DNA from: Lineus longissimus
Taxonomy: Eukaryota > Nemertea > Pilidiophora > Heteronemertea > Lineidae
Direction: 5' to 3'
Assembly (NCBI RefSeq): GCF_910592395.1
Contig: NC_088323.1
Coordinates: forward strand, 13,129,501 to 13,193,500
DNA: 64,000 bases
Shown: in pieces, positions 12,701-23,600 of the stretch
Position numbering within the stretch: position 1 is the first letter of the stretch
How the letters are laid out: each line of letters begins with the position of its first letter
The notes under the pieces: model-generated
What the model saw: the letters and a program-made list of their open reading frames with translations, nothing else
Databases searched by the model: none
What the model was told of the DNA's origin: nothing
Made by a program: the position numbers and the translations under genes

Positions 12701-12940
12701 CCTGTATCCATTTCTACTTTTAGCACCTCCATCGAAGACGACATCAGGAGAGTGTTTAACGATTTCGACAAAAACAAGAACCACACCATTGACAAGGCGG
12801 AACTTGGGGCCGTGTCGGGGGAGTGCGCCAAGCAAGGCATCGATCAGGCGAGCCTAGCCAGGGTCATGGAGAAATACGATACTGATTCCAGCGGAGAAAT
12901 TAGTTTTGATGAGTTCAAGGCGGCATTCTTTAGCAAATAA
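6796..12940 (+). CDS. Four-EF-hand calcium-binding protein (3 exons, 155 aa)
   Basis: Exons are 6796-6972, 11001-11074 and 12724-12940. Junctions are GAG|GTAGGG, TTTTTAG|ACG, TCTG|GTATGT and TACTTTTAG|C; phases 0 and 2 join in frame to give 155 aa ending at a TAA. Four EF-hand loops are visible: DKDKNGSLSKEE, DLDADNKVTKEE, DKNKNHTIDKAE and DTDSSGEISFDE. Each keeps an acidic first residue and Glu at position 12, so all four could bind calcium. Position 6 is Gly only in loops 1 and 4. The N-terminus is cysteine-rich (MCDVDDIMTKC..). Size and layout fit the calmodulin/troponin C/sarcoplasmic EF-hand superfamily, probably a cytosolic sensor or buffer; I cannot assign an orthologue. The middle exon is only 74 nt. 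An extra upstream exon cannot be excluded. Confidence 0.88.
6973..7982. other. Intron 1, first part
   Basis: Intronic DNA of the EF-hand gene, with a C-run near 7711. No gene or defined repeat is recognised. Confidence 0.5.
7983..8095 (+). pseudogene. LINE reverse-transcriptase 3'-end remnant
   Basis: One frame reads LWSALPKHIREAESILAFKR and then LLKSWLFSTAF before a stop. This resembles the C-terminal tail of CR1/L2-like LINE proteins (W..LP..IR....L..FK..LK..LF). It is very short and has no recognisable upstream part. It lies in intron 1 of the EF-hand gene. Confidence 0.5.
8464..8562. repeat. 10-bp tandem repeat (TTGATGCCCA)
   Basis: About ten head-to-tail copies of TTGATGCCCA/T with few substitutions. 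On the minus strand it creates open frames rich in GIKGHQWASM-type repeats, which I regard as spurious. Confidence 0.85.
8563..9364. other. Intron 1, middle part
   Basis: A 124-codon open frame (8757-9131, plus) has no recognisable motif and is not called as a gene. Nothing else is seen. Confidence 0.4.
9365..10211 (+). pseudogene. CR1/L2-like LINE, 5'-truncated and frameshifted
   Basis: The translation runs from ..SRKLQPLLSLKIGSAIIQPT through EVRNLG and LQKAQNSAARLLTRTR to HITPVLKQLHWLPVRQRIEY, the conserved region after the RT catalytic core. After ~9790 the homologous sequence (ADDLWLLHIPRAKGGHGDRS..LGPRLWNELP, up to 9971) continues in another frame, so there is at least one frameshift. 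An in-frame stop also breaks the part before 9491. The copy ends in a (TTA)n tail at ~10184-10211, typical of this LINE group. It is inactive and lies in sense orientation within intron 1. Confidence 0.85.
10212..11000. other. Intron 1, last part
   Basis: Contains C-runs at ~10861-10874 and ~10921. A segment at ~10545-10605 (CCAGGGTCTA..GTGCAGCCATTTTAAAT) resembles ~12615-12670 in intron 2 and ~13535-13575, suggesting a small dispersed repeat. No gene. Confidence 0.45.
11075..12723. other. Intron 2 of the EF-hand gene
   Basis: No recognised coding sequence; the short ORFs lack motifs. Carries the diverged dispersed-repeat copy near 12615-12670. Confidence 0.5.
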
Positions 12941-13597
12941 TTTGCACATGCCGGTCATGCGTCTGTCAGGAGCCACCGTGGCCCCCTGGGGTGTGACCCG
13001 TGGCAGCGATGAAAAATTGATGAGGGAATTTCCAAACTAAGTAAACTTTCAAAGAAATAGATGGACTGCGGATGGTACGCATACAAGACGGCATATTCTT
13101 ACCAGGTCTATTGCAAAGTCAGTCAGCAGCCGTCACGATTTTTTTAAGGCAGAGGTATTAAGAGGTACATTCCAATACCAAATTCGCACAGTGGCGACAT
13201 TTCAGACATTTTACAAGAACTGCTATGTACCGCATTATGCATATCGGCCGTGCGGATATATGTTTTTAATTGTTCCTTCGTCAGAAAGAAGGGAGCACGA
13301 GTTTTGTGTGCTTGTAAGTAAAAAGACACACACACTTGTATGTATTGCATTTTTTAGCTTGGTAAGGCCAAACAATCGACTCCATATCGTTGGCCGTAGT
13401 GCATTCCTAGTACGGTGTAACGAGAAATTCATCGAGCTTTTCCATAAATAAACATAACGTCTGATGCGTTTGGAACTGTAAGTTATTTTGGTTTCGAACA
13501 CCAGACCGGGCAAGGGATACCATTGATGAACAACTGTACAGGACTGGTGCTGCCATTTTAAATAAGCTTCAGCTCCTGGCCGGGTTCCCAGCAACGG
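12941..13597. other. 3' flank of the EF-hand gene
   Basis: Likely contains the 3' UTR. No recognisable gene. Confidence 0.4.
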
Positions 13598-13605
13598 GTA
13601 TGATC

Positions 13606-14024
13606 CCCCCCCCCCCCCCCCCCACTCCCCTTATTTAGGGGGTACATAGGCTTGTTCCCAAGTTTTAAAATCACCCCCTAATGGAAGGAAACAGCATTTT
13701 TTTGTACCCCCTATTTGCGGGCTTTTGTGAGGAAATTGACCCCCTATTTGAAGGAAGGATTTGATCTTATTGAGGCCCGGGCGGAGTGTAGGAGTTGAGT
13801 GTAGCTCAACTACATGGAGAGGGAATTAACACGATTACCAACACCCCTGACGGACCCTATTCTCTCTGCAGCGTGGAAAGAGCGGAAAATAGCAGTAATA
13901 ACACCCCTATTTATTGATTTTTCGGGGATTTTCCCCCGAAACAAGAGTGAAAATTAACCCCCTTTTCCCGAAAAATCGGGAACGCGCCTGCGGCCCCCTT
14001 GACTATGGAAGTGGGGGGGGGGGG
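13606..14024. mobile_element. 419-bp non-autonomous element, 8-bp TSD
   Basis: The direct repeat GTATGATC occurs at 13598-13605 and 14025-14032. The element between begins with a C-run followed by CACTCC and ends with GGAAGT followed by a G-run, a short imperfect inverted terminus. It is non-coding. A related sequence in opposite orientation lies at about 51842-52432. An 8-bp duplication is compatible with hAT-like elements, but the homopolymer ends are unusual and the class is not assigned. Confidence 0.7.
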
Positions 14025-14032
14025 GTATGATC

Positions 14033-14924
14033 GATTACATATCGTAAACGATTATGCCGTAAAATGCTGATAGTATATTAGTGCAGTCTTCAGAAGTTGG
14101 CTAGTAATGGCTAGAAAGACACAAGAGTGCGATTGTACTGTAGAGTGCAGGCCACTGTGTAAATTGCCACCGTTTCATTTAACATCGCTGCTTACGGAAA
14201 CATTGAACAAATTACTGCTGTAAAGAGGACTAGGAGCCGTTGCGATTTCACACTAGGGAAAATGTTAAAGTTTTAGGGTCACGAAGGCACCTGGGAGATG
14301 CGGTAGTAATCAAGACATACATCTGCATCCAAAGTCATTTATATTCTTTCTTCTATACTAACTCAGGCTATAACCACTTTATTTGGTGTCGGTTTGACAG
14401 TTGGTCCGCTGCTGACAGACAGATGGCTTTCCAATCGTCACTATGGTCAACACTTGTTGAGGTTGATCTTCATGAATTAATTTTCTTTCTCCGGGTCTGG
14501 TGTATAGCAGTCTGAATTGCTCCCAGCAGGAAAATACAAAAATGTAATTGTCCGTCCCTATTGTATGGTGAATTATCATGTACATAGCTATTCAGATACC
14601 ATGGCCGTTACCCCTAAGAGACTAACAGGGCATAGTAGCTTCCCTCGTCCCCTGGCCACTCTAGCCTAAAACAGTTCAGAGTCGTTGGGCCAATACCTAA
14701 GTATGACTGCGTTGATAGCAACATATTTTTGCTTTTATTGAACATTAACGGTTTTTCATAAAGTTGATCACATTGATTTTACTGGACATCGTCACAAAAT
14801 GGCGGTTTTTTTACCTCTCCGTACCAATTGTTGTACCATCTTTGGTGGAAATTTACCTATGTATGCAATACGACCTGCAGTTTTAGAAATTTCTCTGTAA
14901 ACGTAACCGTTTATGAATACAATA
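14033..14924. other. Non-coding stretch, no recognised gene
   Basis: Short motif-less ORFs only. Confidence 0.5.
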
Positions 14925-15405
14925 GGGAGTTTCCGCATCGCTTACGATTACGATTACGATTACGATTTCAAAGTCGTAATCGTAATACTCTCAAAACCGG
15001 CATGAACCAGAAATTTTGTTTCCGCATTCACATTAACGACTTGGTGCACTGTATAGTTTAGGCCCTTTACTCTGCTCTCATGCTCTGGGTGCACTTTTCT
15101 CGGCGCTAAAACATGATCAAAATCGCCGTTGATCACATTAAATGCGGTTCCTATGTTTGACAGATATGTTCTAAAGTATTATTCAATGAAAAGTTCACCT
15201 TGAATTTGATATGTAGCGTGGAAAATAGGCTTTTCGCTAATCCATGTAATCGTTTTTCGACTTACGAAGATCAGCCGGAATCCTCGTAAGAACGAGACGA
15301 AACTACCATCGACGATTTCGCTGGGGATGTCGTAGCACCAAAAATCGATGACGTCAAACACAAATCGTAATCGTAATCGTAATCGTAAGCGATGCGGAAA
15401 CTCGC
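14925..15405. mobile_element. 481-bp MITE with hexamer-repeat TIRs, TA target site
   Basis: GGGAGTTTCCGCATCGCTTA (14925 on) followed by CGATTA hexamers is mirrored at the right end by TCGTAA hexamers then GCGATGCGGAAACTCGC (ending 15405). The two ~45-bp arms match almost perfectly, with one terminal mismatch. TA flanks both sides (14923-14924, 15406-15407), as expected for Tc1/mariner-type insertion. The interior is non-coding. Confidence 0.85.
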
Positions 15406-15407
15406 TA

Positions 15408-15828
15408 ATAAGTTCGATATTGCATCGCAAGAAGATCGACCTCAACGGGTAGACTCTAGTATCACCGATCTAACACTGTTTCGGAATATGCACGCCAAGC
15501 CCACGAGAGATACAATGCCTTTTGTCGTTCGATGCCATTCGACATGTTCAATCGAGATAGGCAATAGGAGGGTTACATCAAATTGTCTGACATTTCTGTT
15601 GGTCATCATGCCATCATGTCCTGCCCTTGGTGTTTTTGTGTCGATTTCACAGCAGGGGTTCAGAATGACGGGCACAGAATGACAGGCGCTAAGCCAATCA
15701 GGTATGAAGGGGCTTTGGCCTGTTCAATGCACGTTGTGCTGGGGACGGTCATGCCCCGAGATAATGAACCGGTGTTAGATCGGTGAGTCTAGAGTATTTT
15801 GCTGCAAGGCTATATGGAGAAACTTAAC
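15408..15828. other. Non-coding stretch between two MITEs
   Basis: No recognised gene or repeat. Confidence 0.5.
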
Positions 15829-15830
15829 TA

Positions 15831-15917
15831 CAGGGTGGCCCAGAATTATTTTCCCTTGCACAATAGAAATCTATTGTGTATCTATCGTGTGAGGGAAAAT
15901 AATTCTGGGCCATCCTG
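15831..15917. mobile_element. 87-bp palindromic mini-MITE, TA target site
   Basis: CAGGGTGGCCCAGAATTATT at the left pairs with AATAATTCTGGGCCATCCTG at the right; arms of ~38 bp surround a short centre. TA flanks both ends (15829-15830, 15918-15919). The ends resemble mariner-type CAGGGTG termini. The whole element can fold into one long hairpin. Confidence 0.85.
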
Positions 15918-15919
15918 TA

Positions 15920-16749
15920 GAGGCAGCAAACATGCGGATGGCTACTTTTCACGTTTTGGCTTCATTTATATGATTCATGTTCTTGGCTGCTTTTCATTTT
16001 CAATAGATGTAATTTCTTGAAACAATGATTGCTCTACCCCTGTACGATTTTCCTTCTGAGACTAAGAGGCATCGAGCAACGACATGCAGTTTTTTTCCCT
16101 ATGAACCATTATGTATAAATGATATTGGGACAGTCCAAAACTATCCCTTAGACTAGACTATCATTCGCGACCAATATCAAATAAGGATAGAAAATGTTAA
16201 TCTCTAAAGTTCATGACTGTTTTTGGACACTCGACGTTTGTGTCAATCCTTGTGAATAAGACGCACTACCAATGATTTTCGATGCCGTTGTCTAATTTCG
16301 TTCATACATGTACACTTCTTTGATGAATCGACCGAGACTGCAGTTCGTGAAAAATTAAAGTGTTGTTGCGGAAATTATCGGCATCGGTTTTCGGGTTGAA
16401 ATTGTAGGGTTCGTAGCAGGGTGATTTCCATATTCAAAGTAAACCACGTTTGTGTCTCCTTCACAAGCATCTCCGCGATATAAGATTGTTTTAAAAAAAT
16501 AAGGCGTCTCCTAAGTAAGTTGAACAATTTAGAAAATGTTATTTCGATATCTTTATTTTAGCTATTCCCTCTTTTTGAAAAATAAAATGTATTTGCAACA
16601 CTAAAGCTTTTTTCTTCAGTTATTAACTTGTGGATGACTGGCGTAATCGGCCGACTGACGAATAAAGCTTTTGCAAATAGTATATCATCAGTGCGTGCCA
16701 ATGCAGAGTAAATGCAACGATTATAAAACGGGGTATTTGAATAACGGAT
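15920..16749. other. Non-coding stretch, no recognised gene
   Basis: Nothing recognisable. Confidence 0.5.
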
Positions 16750-18292
16750 GTTTTTCCCAAATGTACGCGATGATGACGTGCCCCATTAACAGGACGTAAC
16801 ATCTATTTTAAAATGCGTTTCCAAAGTGAATGCATGAGGACAATCCATTTAATAAGTGTCGTATATCACTGGAAACGCCCGATTCCCGTGAATAAGGACA
16901 ATCACAATGTATTACATTACCAAAACAAAAATGTGTCGGAAGGAACTATATGGATGGTCCCATCGCACCCCCCCTCCAGCAGTATGACACAGAAGGGCTA
17001 GTTGACTGTCCACCGGGGGGGGGGGGGGGTTTGGGGGGAGCTTCCCCCCAACGCACTGGTAAAAACCTATGTCGACGGAGGGGGGTTTGGGGGGTGTCCC
17101 CCCATTGTAACAGCTGTAGTTGTTAGAGCTTGCACTTAACATATGCTCGTAGGGGGGTTCGGGGGAGCTCCCCCGACCTAAAGGGGGGCTCACTAAATCC
17201 TTGACTTTACATATTAAGCCCCCCTCTTAGGAGGGGCTCTTAAGATACACGTGTGTGCGGGAGTATATAATGAATGATTAGAAATAAAGAGAGTAACTAT
17301 TGTATATCCTACAAACAATTTTTTTTGGTATTTTTCTGAATTAACTCCGTTGAGTTTACCGATTTCTCCGCGATCTTCCAGTGGTGGTTGCTATCCCATT
17401 GGTTGAAATTAAGTTAAATTAAATTTAAATCTTCATGGGAATTCGCTACATCATATGCCTAAGAAATTGGCCAATTATATTAATATTTTTATTAGAGAAA
17501 TATCCGTCCTAAATAATGACAGAAAAGGGTGGTTTATTTCAATTTTGTGTCGACATGGTCGAGGTCACGTGACATAAAAACAAAACAATCGCACACACCC
17601 GTCCAAAAAAGGCACTTTAAGAAAAACAAATACGTTTTTCCTGCTTAAAACCACACTGACGACTAAGTTATTTTAGTCTACTACCCAAATCTGAAGTATC
17701 AAAATGAATTACAAACTAGAACTAGCTCTATTTAGCAAAAGTTGCGTGAAAAATTCGGGTGAGCGACATTCTGAACCCTAGCGGCCAATAATTAAACTAC
17801 TTTCAGCCGTCTGCTCCGGTCTCGTTAGGGAGTTTTTCCCAAATGTACGCGATGATGACGTGCCCCATTAACAGGACGTGACATCTATTTTAAAATGCGT
17901 TTCCAAAGTGAATGCATGAGGACAATCCATTTAAGTGTCGTATATCACTGGAAACGCCCGATTCCCGTGAATAAGGACAATCACAATGTATTACATTCCA
18001 AAACAAAAATGTGTCGGAAGGAACTATATGGATGGTCCCATCGCACCCCCCCTCCAGCAGTATGACACAGAAGGGCTAGTTGACTGTCCACCGGGGGGGG
18101 GGGGGGGTTTGGGGGGAGCTTCCCCCCAACGCACTGGTAAAAACCTATGTCGACGGAGGGGGGTTTGGGGGGTGTCCCCCCCATTGTAACAGCTGTAGTT
18201 GTTAGAGCTTGCACTTAACATATGCTCGTAGGGGGGTTCGGGGGAGCTCCCCCGACCTAAAGGGGGGCTCACTAAGTCCTTGACTTTACATA
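16750..18292 (-). repeat. Hairpin-unit array in inverted orientation (1.4 units)
   Basis: On the minus strand a full unit runs 18292 to 17214 (1079 bp). It is followed by a partial one, 17213 to ~16750, which breaks off inside the unit. The full unit carries the terminal-type segment (CAACCAATGGGATAGCAACC region, ~17320-17420) that otherwise appears only in the last unit of each plus-strand array. It abuts the palindromic element at 18296 and mirrors the plus-strand array starting at 20606. Confidence 0.88.
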
Positions 18293-18295
18293 TTA

Positions 18296-19192
18296 GGGAG
18301 CTCTTAAGCGAGCTTTATGGTTAAGGGTCGAATGTGTGTGTGTATACCGTCAACGAAAAATACTTGACCCGGTTGACCGGAACCAGAAAACCTCTGCACC
18401 CAGGTGACATTTTTGCACGCGAATCGTATACGCTAATGCACAGCAATTTACCTGGGGAGAGATTTTCTTTTTCCAAACAATTCAGCGGGACGCTACGATG
18501 TTTACGCAGAGAAGTTGCTGTTCGGTTGAAGATTTCGTCAAAACAGGGCCGAATCAAAGTGTAACGATACCCTGGGGCGAATCGAAATGCATTAAACAAC
18601 AAGCTGCATCGCTGCCAGAGATTATTTTTCTCTTTCCGCGAAGAAATCGTGCTTTGAACTGGCAACATTCCGCAAAAGATTTTCCGTCTGCTAACTTTTC
18701 CGTAGTTTCAAGCGCACCAACATGATCGGTCCGGGGCTGCCCGTTTCGACGACGATTTCGTCAATATCATGGGGTGTGACAATATGTCGACGGTCTGGTT
18801 CCATTAATAATGCAATAATATTGAAAGTACATTGGTCTCAATGTCTATTTCTGAGTTTCCATGACAAAATCCTACCTTGAAACCTGAAACCACTCGTCCA
18901 CAACACAAGCCATTTCTATTTTCAGAAAGCGCATGCGTACTTACTCAAACGCACGCGCTGACCTCAGGTCTCACTAGCCGGTGCGGAGGCCAGGCCTACC
19001 TGCCTCCAAAAATGACGCGACGTCATTTCATGCATACCCCTGTTCCAGCGGCTGTAGACTTGGCAGTACCTTACTCTCACACAAACCTATACATTTCTGA
19101 ATAGCATGTCTCTTGTAGAATACATCTGACCAAGTTTCAACGTCGTCTAGACTTTGCATAGACTGATGTAGCACAATGCATGAGACACCCTG
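18296..19192 (-). mobile_element. Palindrome, left arm (897 bp)
   Basis: On the minus strand it begins CAGGGTGTCTCATGCATTGT (from 19192) and ends ..AAGAGCTCCC at 18296, with TA on both sides (18294-18295, 19193-19194). It is a diverged inverted copy of 19685-20566. Overlapping ORFs occur at corresponding places in both arms (for example 18321-18668 minus and 20220-20549 plus, ~110 aa with KHRSVPLNCLEKENLSPGKL). I recognise no protein family, so coding is unproven. Confidence 0.8.
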
Positions 19193-19194
19193 TA

Positions 19195-19682
19195 TATAAT
19201 ATGAGGAAGGCTCAGGCCTTGATAGGGAGCTCTTCGTTAATAGGGCTGGTGAGCGAGAAGACTCGGGGGGGGGGGGGGGGGGTATATAGTTAGGATGATG
19301 CCATCATGGCAGTTGACCGAAGAAGCAGTTGGCTAGCACACAATGTCAATGATTGATGGCGAGTAGTTGGTGGGTGGGAGAGGGGGGATATAGTTAGGAT
19401 GATGCCATCATGGCAGTTGACCCAATAGACGCTGTCGCAGTATAGAAAATAAGTGGGGAGAATGTGGGAAACTAAACACAACAGGAGAAGGATAGGTATT
19501 TTTGCCCGGAGATAAGCATAATGATCCCAAGACCCAAGTGTAATTAAGATCTATATTCTCATTCAAAAAGACCTTAGCCGACCCCCTGTCCTGAATAGTT
19601 TGAGGTCTCACTAGCCAGTGGTGATCAGGTGTTAATCATGAAGTTATAAGGCATAGAGGTGACATTTTTCAAATTTGCGTTA
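19195..19682. repeat. Palindrome centre with internal duplication
   Basis: Holds a G-run (~19265-19282) and two direct copies of TTAGGATGATGCCATCATGG (~19288 and ~19393), ~105 bp apart. TAGGGAGCTCTT at ~19223 looks like one more end of the arm element. GGCATAGAGGTGACATTTTT (~19651) recurs inverted just outside the right arm (~20570-20601). Confidence 0.6.
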
Positions 19683-19684
19683 TA

Positions 19685-20566
19685 CAGGGTGTCTCAAGCA
19701 TTGTGCTACATCAGTCTATGCATGACTCTGTCTAGACGACGTTGAAACTTGGTCAGATGTATTCTACAAGAGAAAAGCTATTCAGAAATGTATAGGTTTG
19801 TGTGAGAGTAAGGTACTGCCAAGTCTACAGCCGCTGGAACAGGGGTATGCATGAAATGATGTCGCGTCATTTTTGGAGGCAGGTAGGCCTGGCCTCCGCA
19901 CCGGCTTGTGAGACCTGAGGGTAGCGCGTGCGTTTGAGTTTGTGCGCATGCGCTTTCTACGGAAAATTGAAATGGCCAGTGTTGTGGACGAGTGGTTTCA
20001 GGTTTTACGGTAGGATTTTGTCATGGAAACGGGGAAATAGACATTGAGACCAATGTACTTTCAAGATTATTGCATTATTAATGGAACCAGACCGTCGACA
20101 TATTGTCACACCCCATGATATTGACGAAATCGTCGTCGAAACTGGCAGCCCCGGACCGATCATGTTGGTGCGCTTGAAACTGCGGAAAAGTTAGCAGACG
20201 GAAAATCTTTTGCGGAATTTTGCCAGTTCAGAGCACGATTTCTTCGCGGAAAGAGAAAAATAATCTCTGGCAGCGATGCAGCTTGTTGTTTAATGCATTT
20301 CGATTCGCCCCAGGGTATCGTTACACTTTGATTCGGCCCTGTTTTGACGAAATCTTCAACCGAACAGTGGCTTCTCTGCGTAAACATCGTAGCGTCCCGC
20401 TGAATTGTTTGGAAAAAGAAAATCTCTCCCCAGGTAAATTGCTGTGCATTAGCGTATACGATTCGCGTGCAAAAATGTCACCTGGGTGCAGAGGTTTTCT
20501 GGTTCCGGGTCAAGTTTTTTTCGTTGACGGTATACTCTCTAACCATTAAGCTCGCTAAGAGCTCCC
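19685..20566 (+). mobile_element. Palindrome, right arm (882 bp)
   Basis: Begins CAGGGTGTCTCAAGCATTGT and ends GAGCTCCC, with TA on both sides (19683-19684, 20567-20568). It is the inverted counterpart of 18296-19192. A ~35-bp sequence outside it (about 20569-20603) matches ~19649-19682 in inverted orientation with about one mismatch, so a larger element with TIRs could span about 19650-20603. It ends next to the first unit of the plus-strand array. Confidence 0.8.
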
Positions 20567-20605
20567 TATAACGCAAATTTGAAAAATTTCACCTCTATGC
20601 CTTAA

Positions 20606-23600
20606 TATGTAAAGTCAAGGACTTAGTGAGCCCCCCTTTAGGTCGGGGGAGCTCCCCCGAACCCCCCTACGAGCATATGTTAAGTGCAAGCTCTAACAAC
20701 TACAGCTGTTACAATGGGGGGACACCCCCCAAACCCCCCTCCGTCGACATAGGTTTTTACCAGTGCGTTGGGGGGAAGCTCCCCCCAAACCCCCCCGGGT
20801 GGACAGTCAACTAGCCATTCTGTGTCATACTGCTGGAGGGGGGGTGCGATGGGACCATCCATATAGTTCTTTCCGACACATTTTTGTTTTGGTAATGTAA
20901 TACATTGTGATTGTCCTTATTCACGCGAATCGGGCGTTTCCAGTGATATACGACACTTAAATGGATTGTCCTCATGCATTCACTTTGGAAACGCATTTTA
21001 AAATAGACGTTACGTCTTGTTAATGGGGCACGTCACCATCGCGTACATTTGGGAAAAACTCCCTAACGAGACCGGAGCAGACAGCTGAAAGTAGTTTAAT
21101 TATTGGCCGCTAGGGTGCAGAATGTACGCCGCTCACCCGAATTTTTCACGCAACTATAGCTAAATAGAGCTAGTTCTAGTTTGTGATTCATTTTGATACT
21201 TCAGATTTGGGCAGTAGACCAATATAACTTAGTCGTCAGTGTGGTTTTAAGCAGGGAAAACGTATTTGTTTTTCTTAAAGTGCCTTTTTTGGACGGGTGT
21301 GTGCGATTGTTTTGTTTATGTCACGTGACCTCGACCATGTGTCGACACAAAATTGAAATAAACCACCCTTTTCTGTCATTATTTAGGACGGATATTTCTC
21401 TAATAAAAATATTAATATAATTGGCCAATTTCTTAGGCATATGTAGCGAATTCCCATGAAGATTTAAATTAGATGTTCTCGTAACCTGTTACAACTGGTC
21501 TGATTTATAAATCAGCGCTACAACTGGTCTGATTTATTTATTCAGCGCCATTTTGAAAAACCAAAAAAAAATGTTTGTTGGATATACAATAGTTACTCTC
21601 TTTATTTCTCTTCATTCATTATATACTCCCGCACACACGTGTATCTTAAGAGCCCCTCCTAAGAGGGGGGCTTAATATGTAAAGTCAAGGACTTAGTGAG
21701 CCCCCCTTTAGGTCGGGGGAGCTCCCCCGAACCCCCCTACGAGCATATGTTAAGTGCAAGCTCTAACAACTACAGCTGTTACAATGGGGGGACACCCCCC
21801 CAAACCCCCCTCCGTCGACATAGGTTTTTACCAGTGCGTTGGGGGGAAGCTCCCCCAACCCCCCCCCCCCGGTGGACAGTCAACTAGCCCTTCTGTGTCA
21901 TACTGCTGGAGGGGGGGTGCGATGGGACCATCCATATAGTTCCTTCCGACACATTTTTGTTTTGGTAATGTAATACATTGTGATTGTCCTTATTCACGGG
22001 AATCGGGCGTTTCCAGTGATATACGACACAAATGGGTTGTCCTTATGCATTCACGATGGAAACGCATTTTGAAATAGATGTTACGTCCTGTTGATGGGGC
22101 TCGTAATCATCGCGTACATTTGGGAAAAACTCCCTAACGAGACCGGAGCAGACGGCTGAAAGTAGTTCAATTATTGGCCGCTAGGGTTAAGAATGTACGT
22201 CGCTCACCCGAATTTTTCACGCAACTATAGCTAAATAGAGCTAGTTCTAGTTTGTGATTCATTTTGATACTTCAGATTTGGGCAGTAGACCAATATAACT
22301 TAGTCGTCAGTGTGGTTTTAAGCAGGGAAAACGTATTTGTTTTTCTTAAAGTGCCTTTTTTGGACGGGTGTGTGCGATTGTTTTGTTTATGTCACGTGAC
22401 CTCGACATGTCGACACAAAATTGATATAAAACCACCCTTTTCTGTCATTATTTAGGACGGATATTTCTCTAATAAAAATACTAATATAATTGGCCAATTT
22501 CTTAGGCATATGCAGCGAATTCCCATGAAGATTTAAATTAGATGTTCTCGTAACCTGTTACAACTGGTCTGATTTATAATTCAGCGCTACAACTGGTCTG
22601 ATTTATTTATTCAGCGCCATTTTGAAAAACCAAAAAAAATTGTTTGTTGGATATACAATATTTACTCTCTTTATTTCACTTCATTTACATTATATACTCC
22701 CGCACACACGTGTATCTTAAGAGCCCCTCCTAAAGGGGGTCTTAATATGTAAAGTCAAGGACTTAGTGAGCCCCCCTTTAGGTCGGGGGAGCTCCCCCGA
22801 ACCCCCCTACGAGCATATGTTAAGTGCAAGCTCTAACAACTACAGCTGTTACAATGGGGGGACACCCCCCAAACCCCCCTCCGTCGACATAGGTTTTTAC
22901 CAGTGCGTTGGGGGGAAGCTCCCCCCAAACCCCCCCGGTGGACAGTCAACTAGCCCTTCTGTGTCATACTGCTGGAGGGGGGGGGGGTGCGATGAGACCA
23001 TCCATATAGTTCCTTCCGACACAGTTTTGTTTTGGTAATGTAATACATTGTGATTGTCCTTATTCACGGGAATCGGGCGTTTCCAGTGGTATACGACACT
23101 TAAATGGATTGTCCTCATGCATTCACTTTGGAAACGCATTTTAAAATAGATGTTACGTCCTGTTAATGGGGCACGTCATCATCGCGGGAAAACTGGGAAA
23201 AACTCCCTAACGAGACCAGAGCAGACGGCTGAAAGTAGTTTACTTATTGGCCGCTAGGGTGCAGAATGTCACTCACCCGAATTTTTCACGCAACTTTTGC
23301 TAAATAGAGCTAGTTCTAGTTTGTTATTCATTTTGATACTTCAGATTTGGGCAGTAGACCAATATAACTTAGTCGTCAGTGTGGTTTTAAGCAGGAAAAA
23401 TGTATTTGTTTTTCTTAAAGTGCCTTTTTTGGACGGGTGTGTGCGATTGTTTTGTTTATGTCACGTGACCTCGACCATGTCGACACAAAATTGATATAAA
23501 ACCACCTTTTCTGTCATTATTTATGACGGATATTTCTCTAATAAAAATATCAATATAATTGGCCAATTTCTTAGGCATATGTAGCGAATTCCCATGAAGA

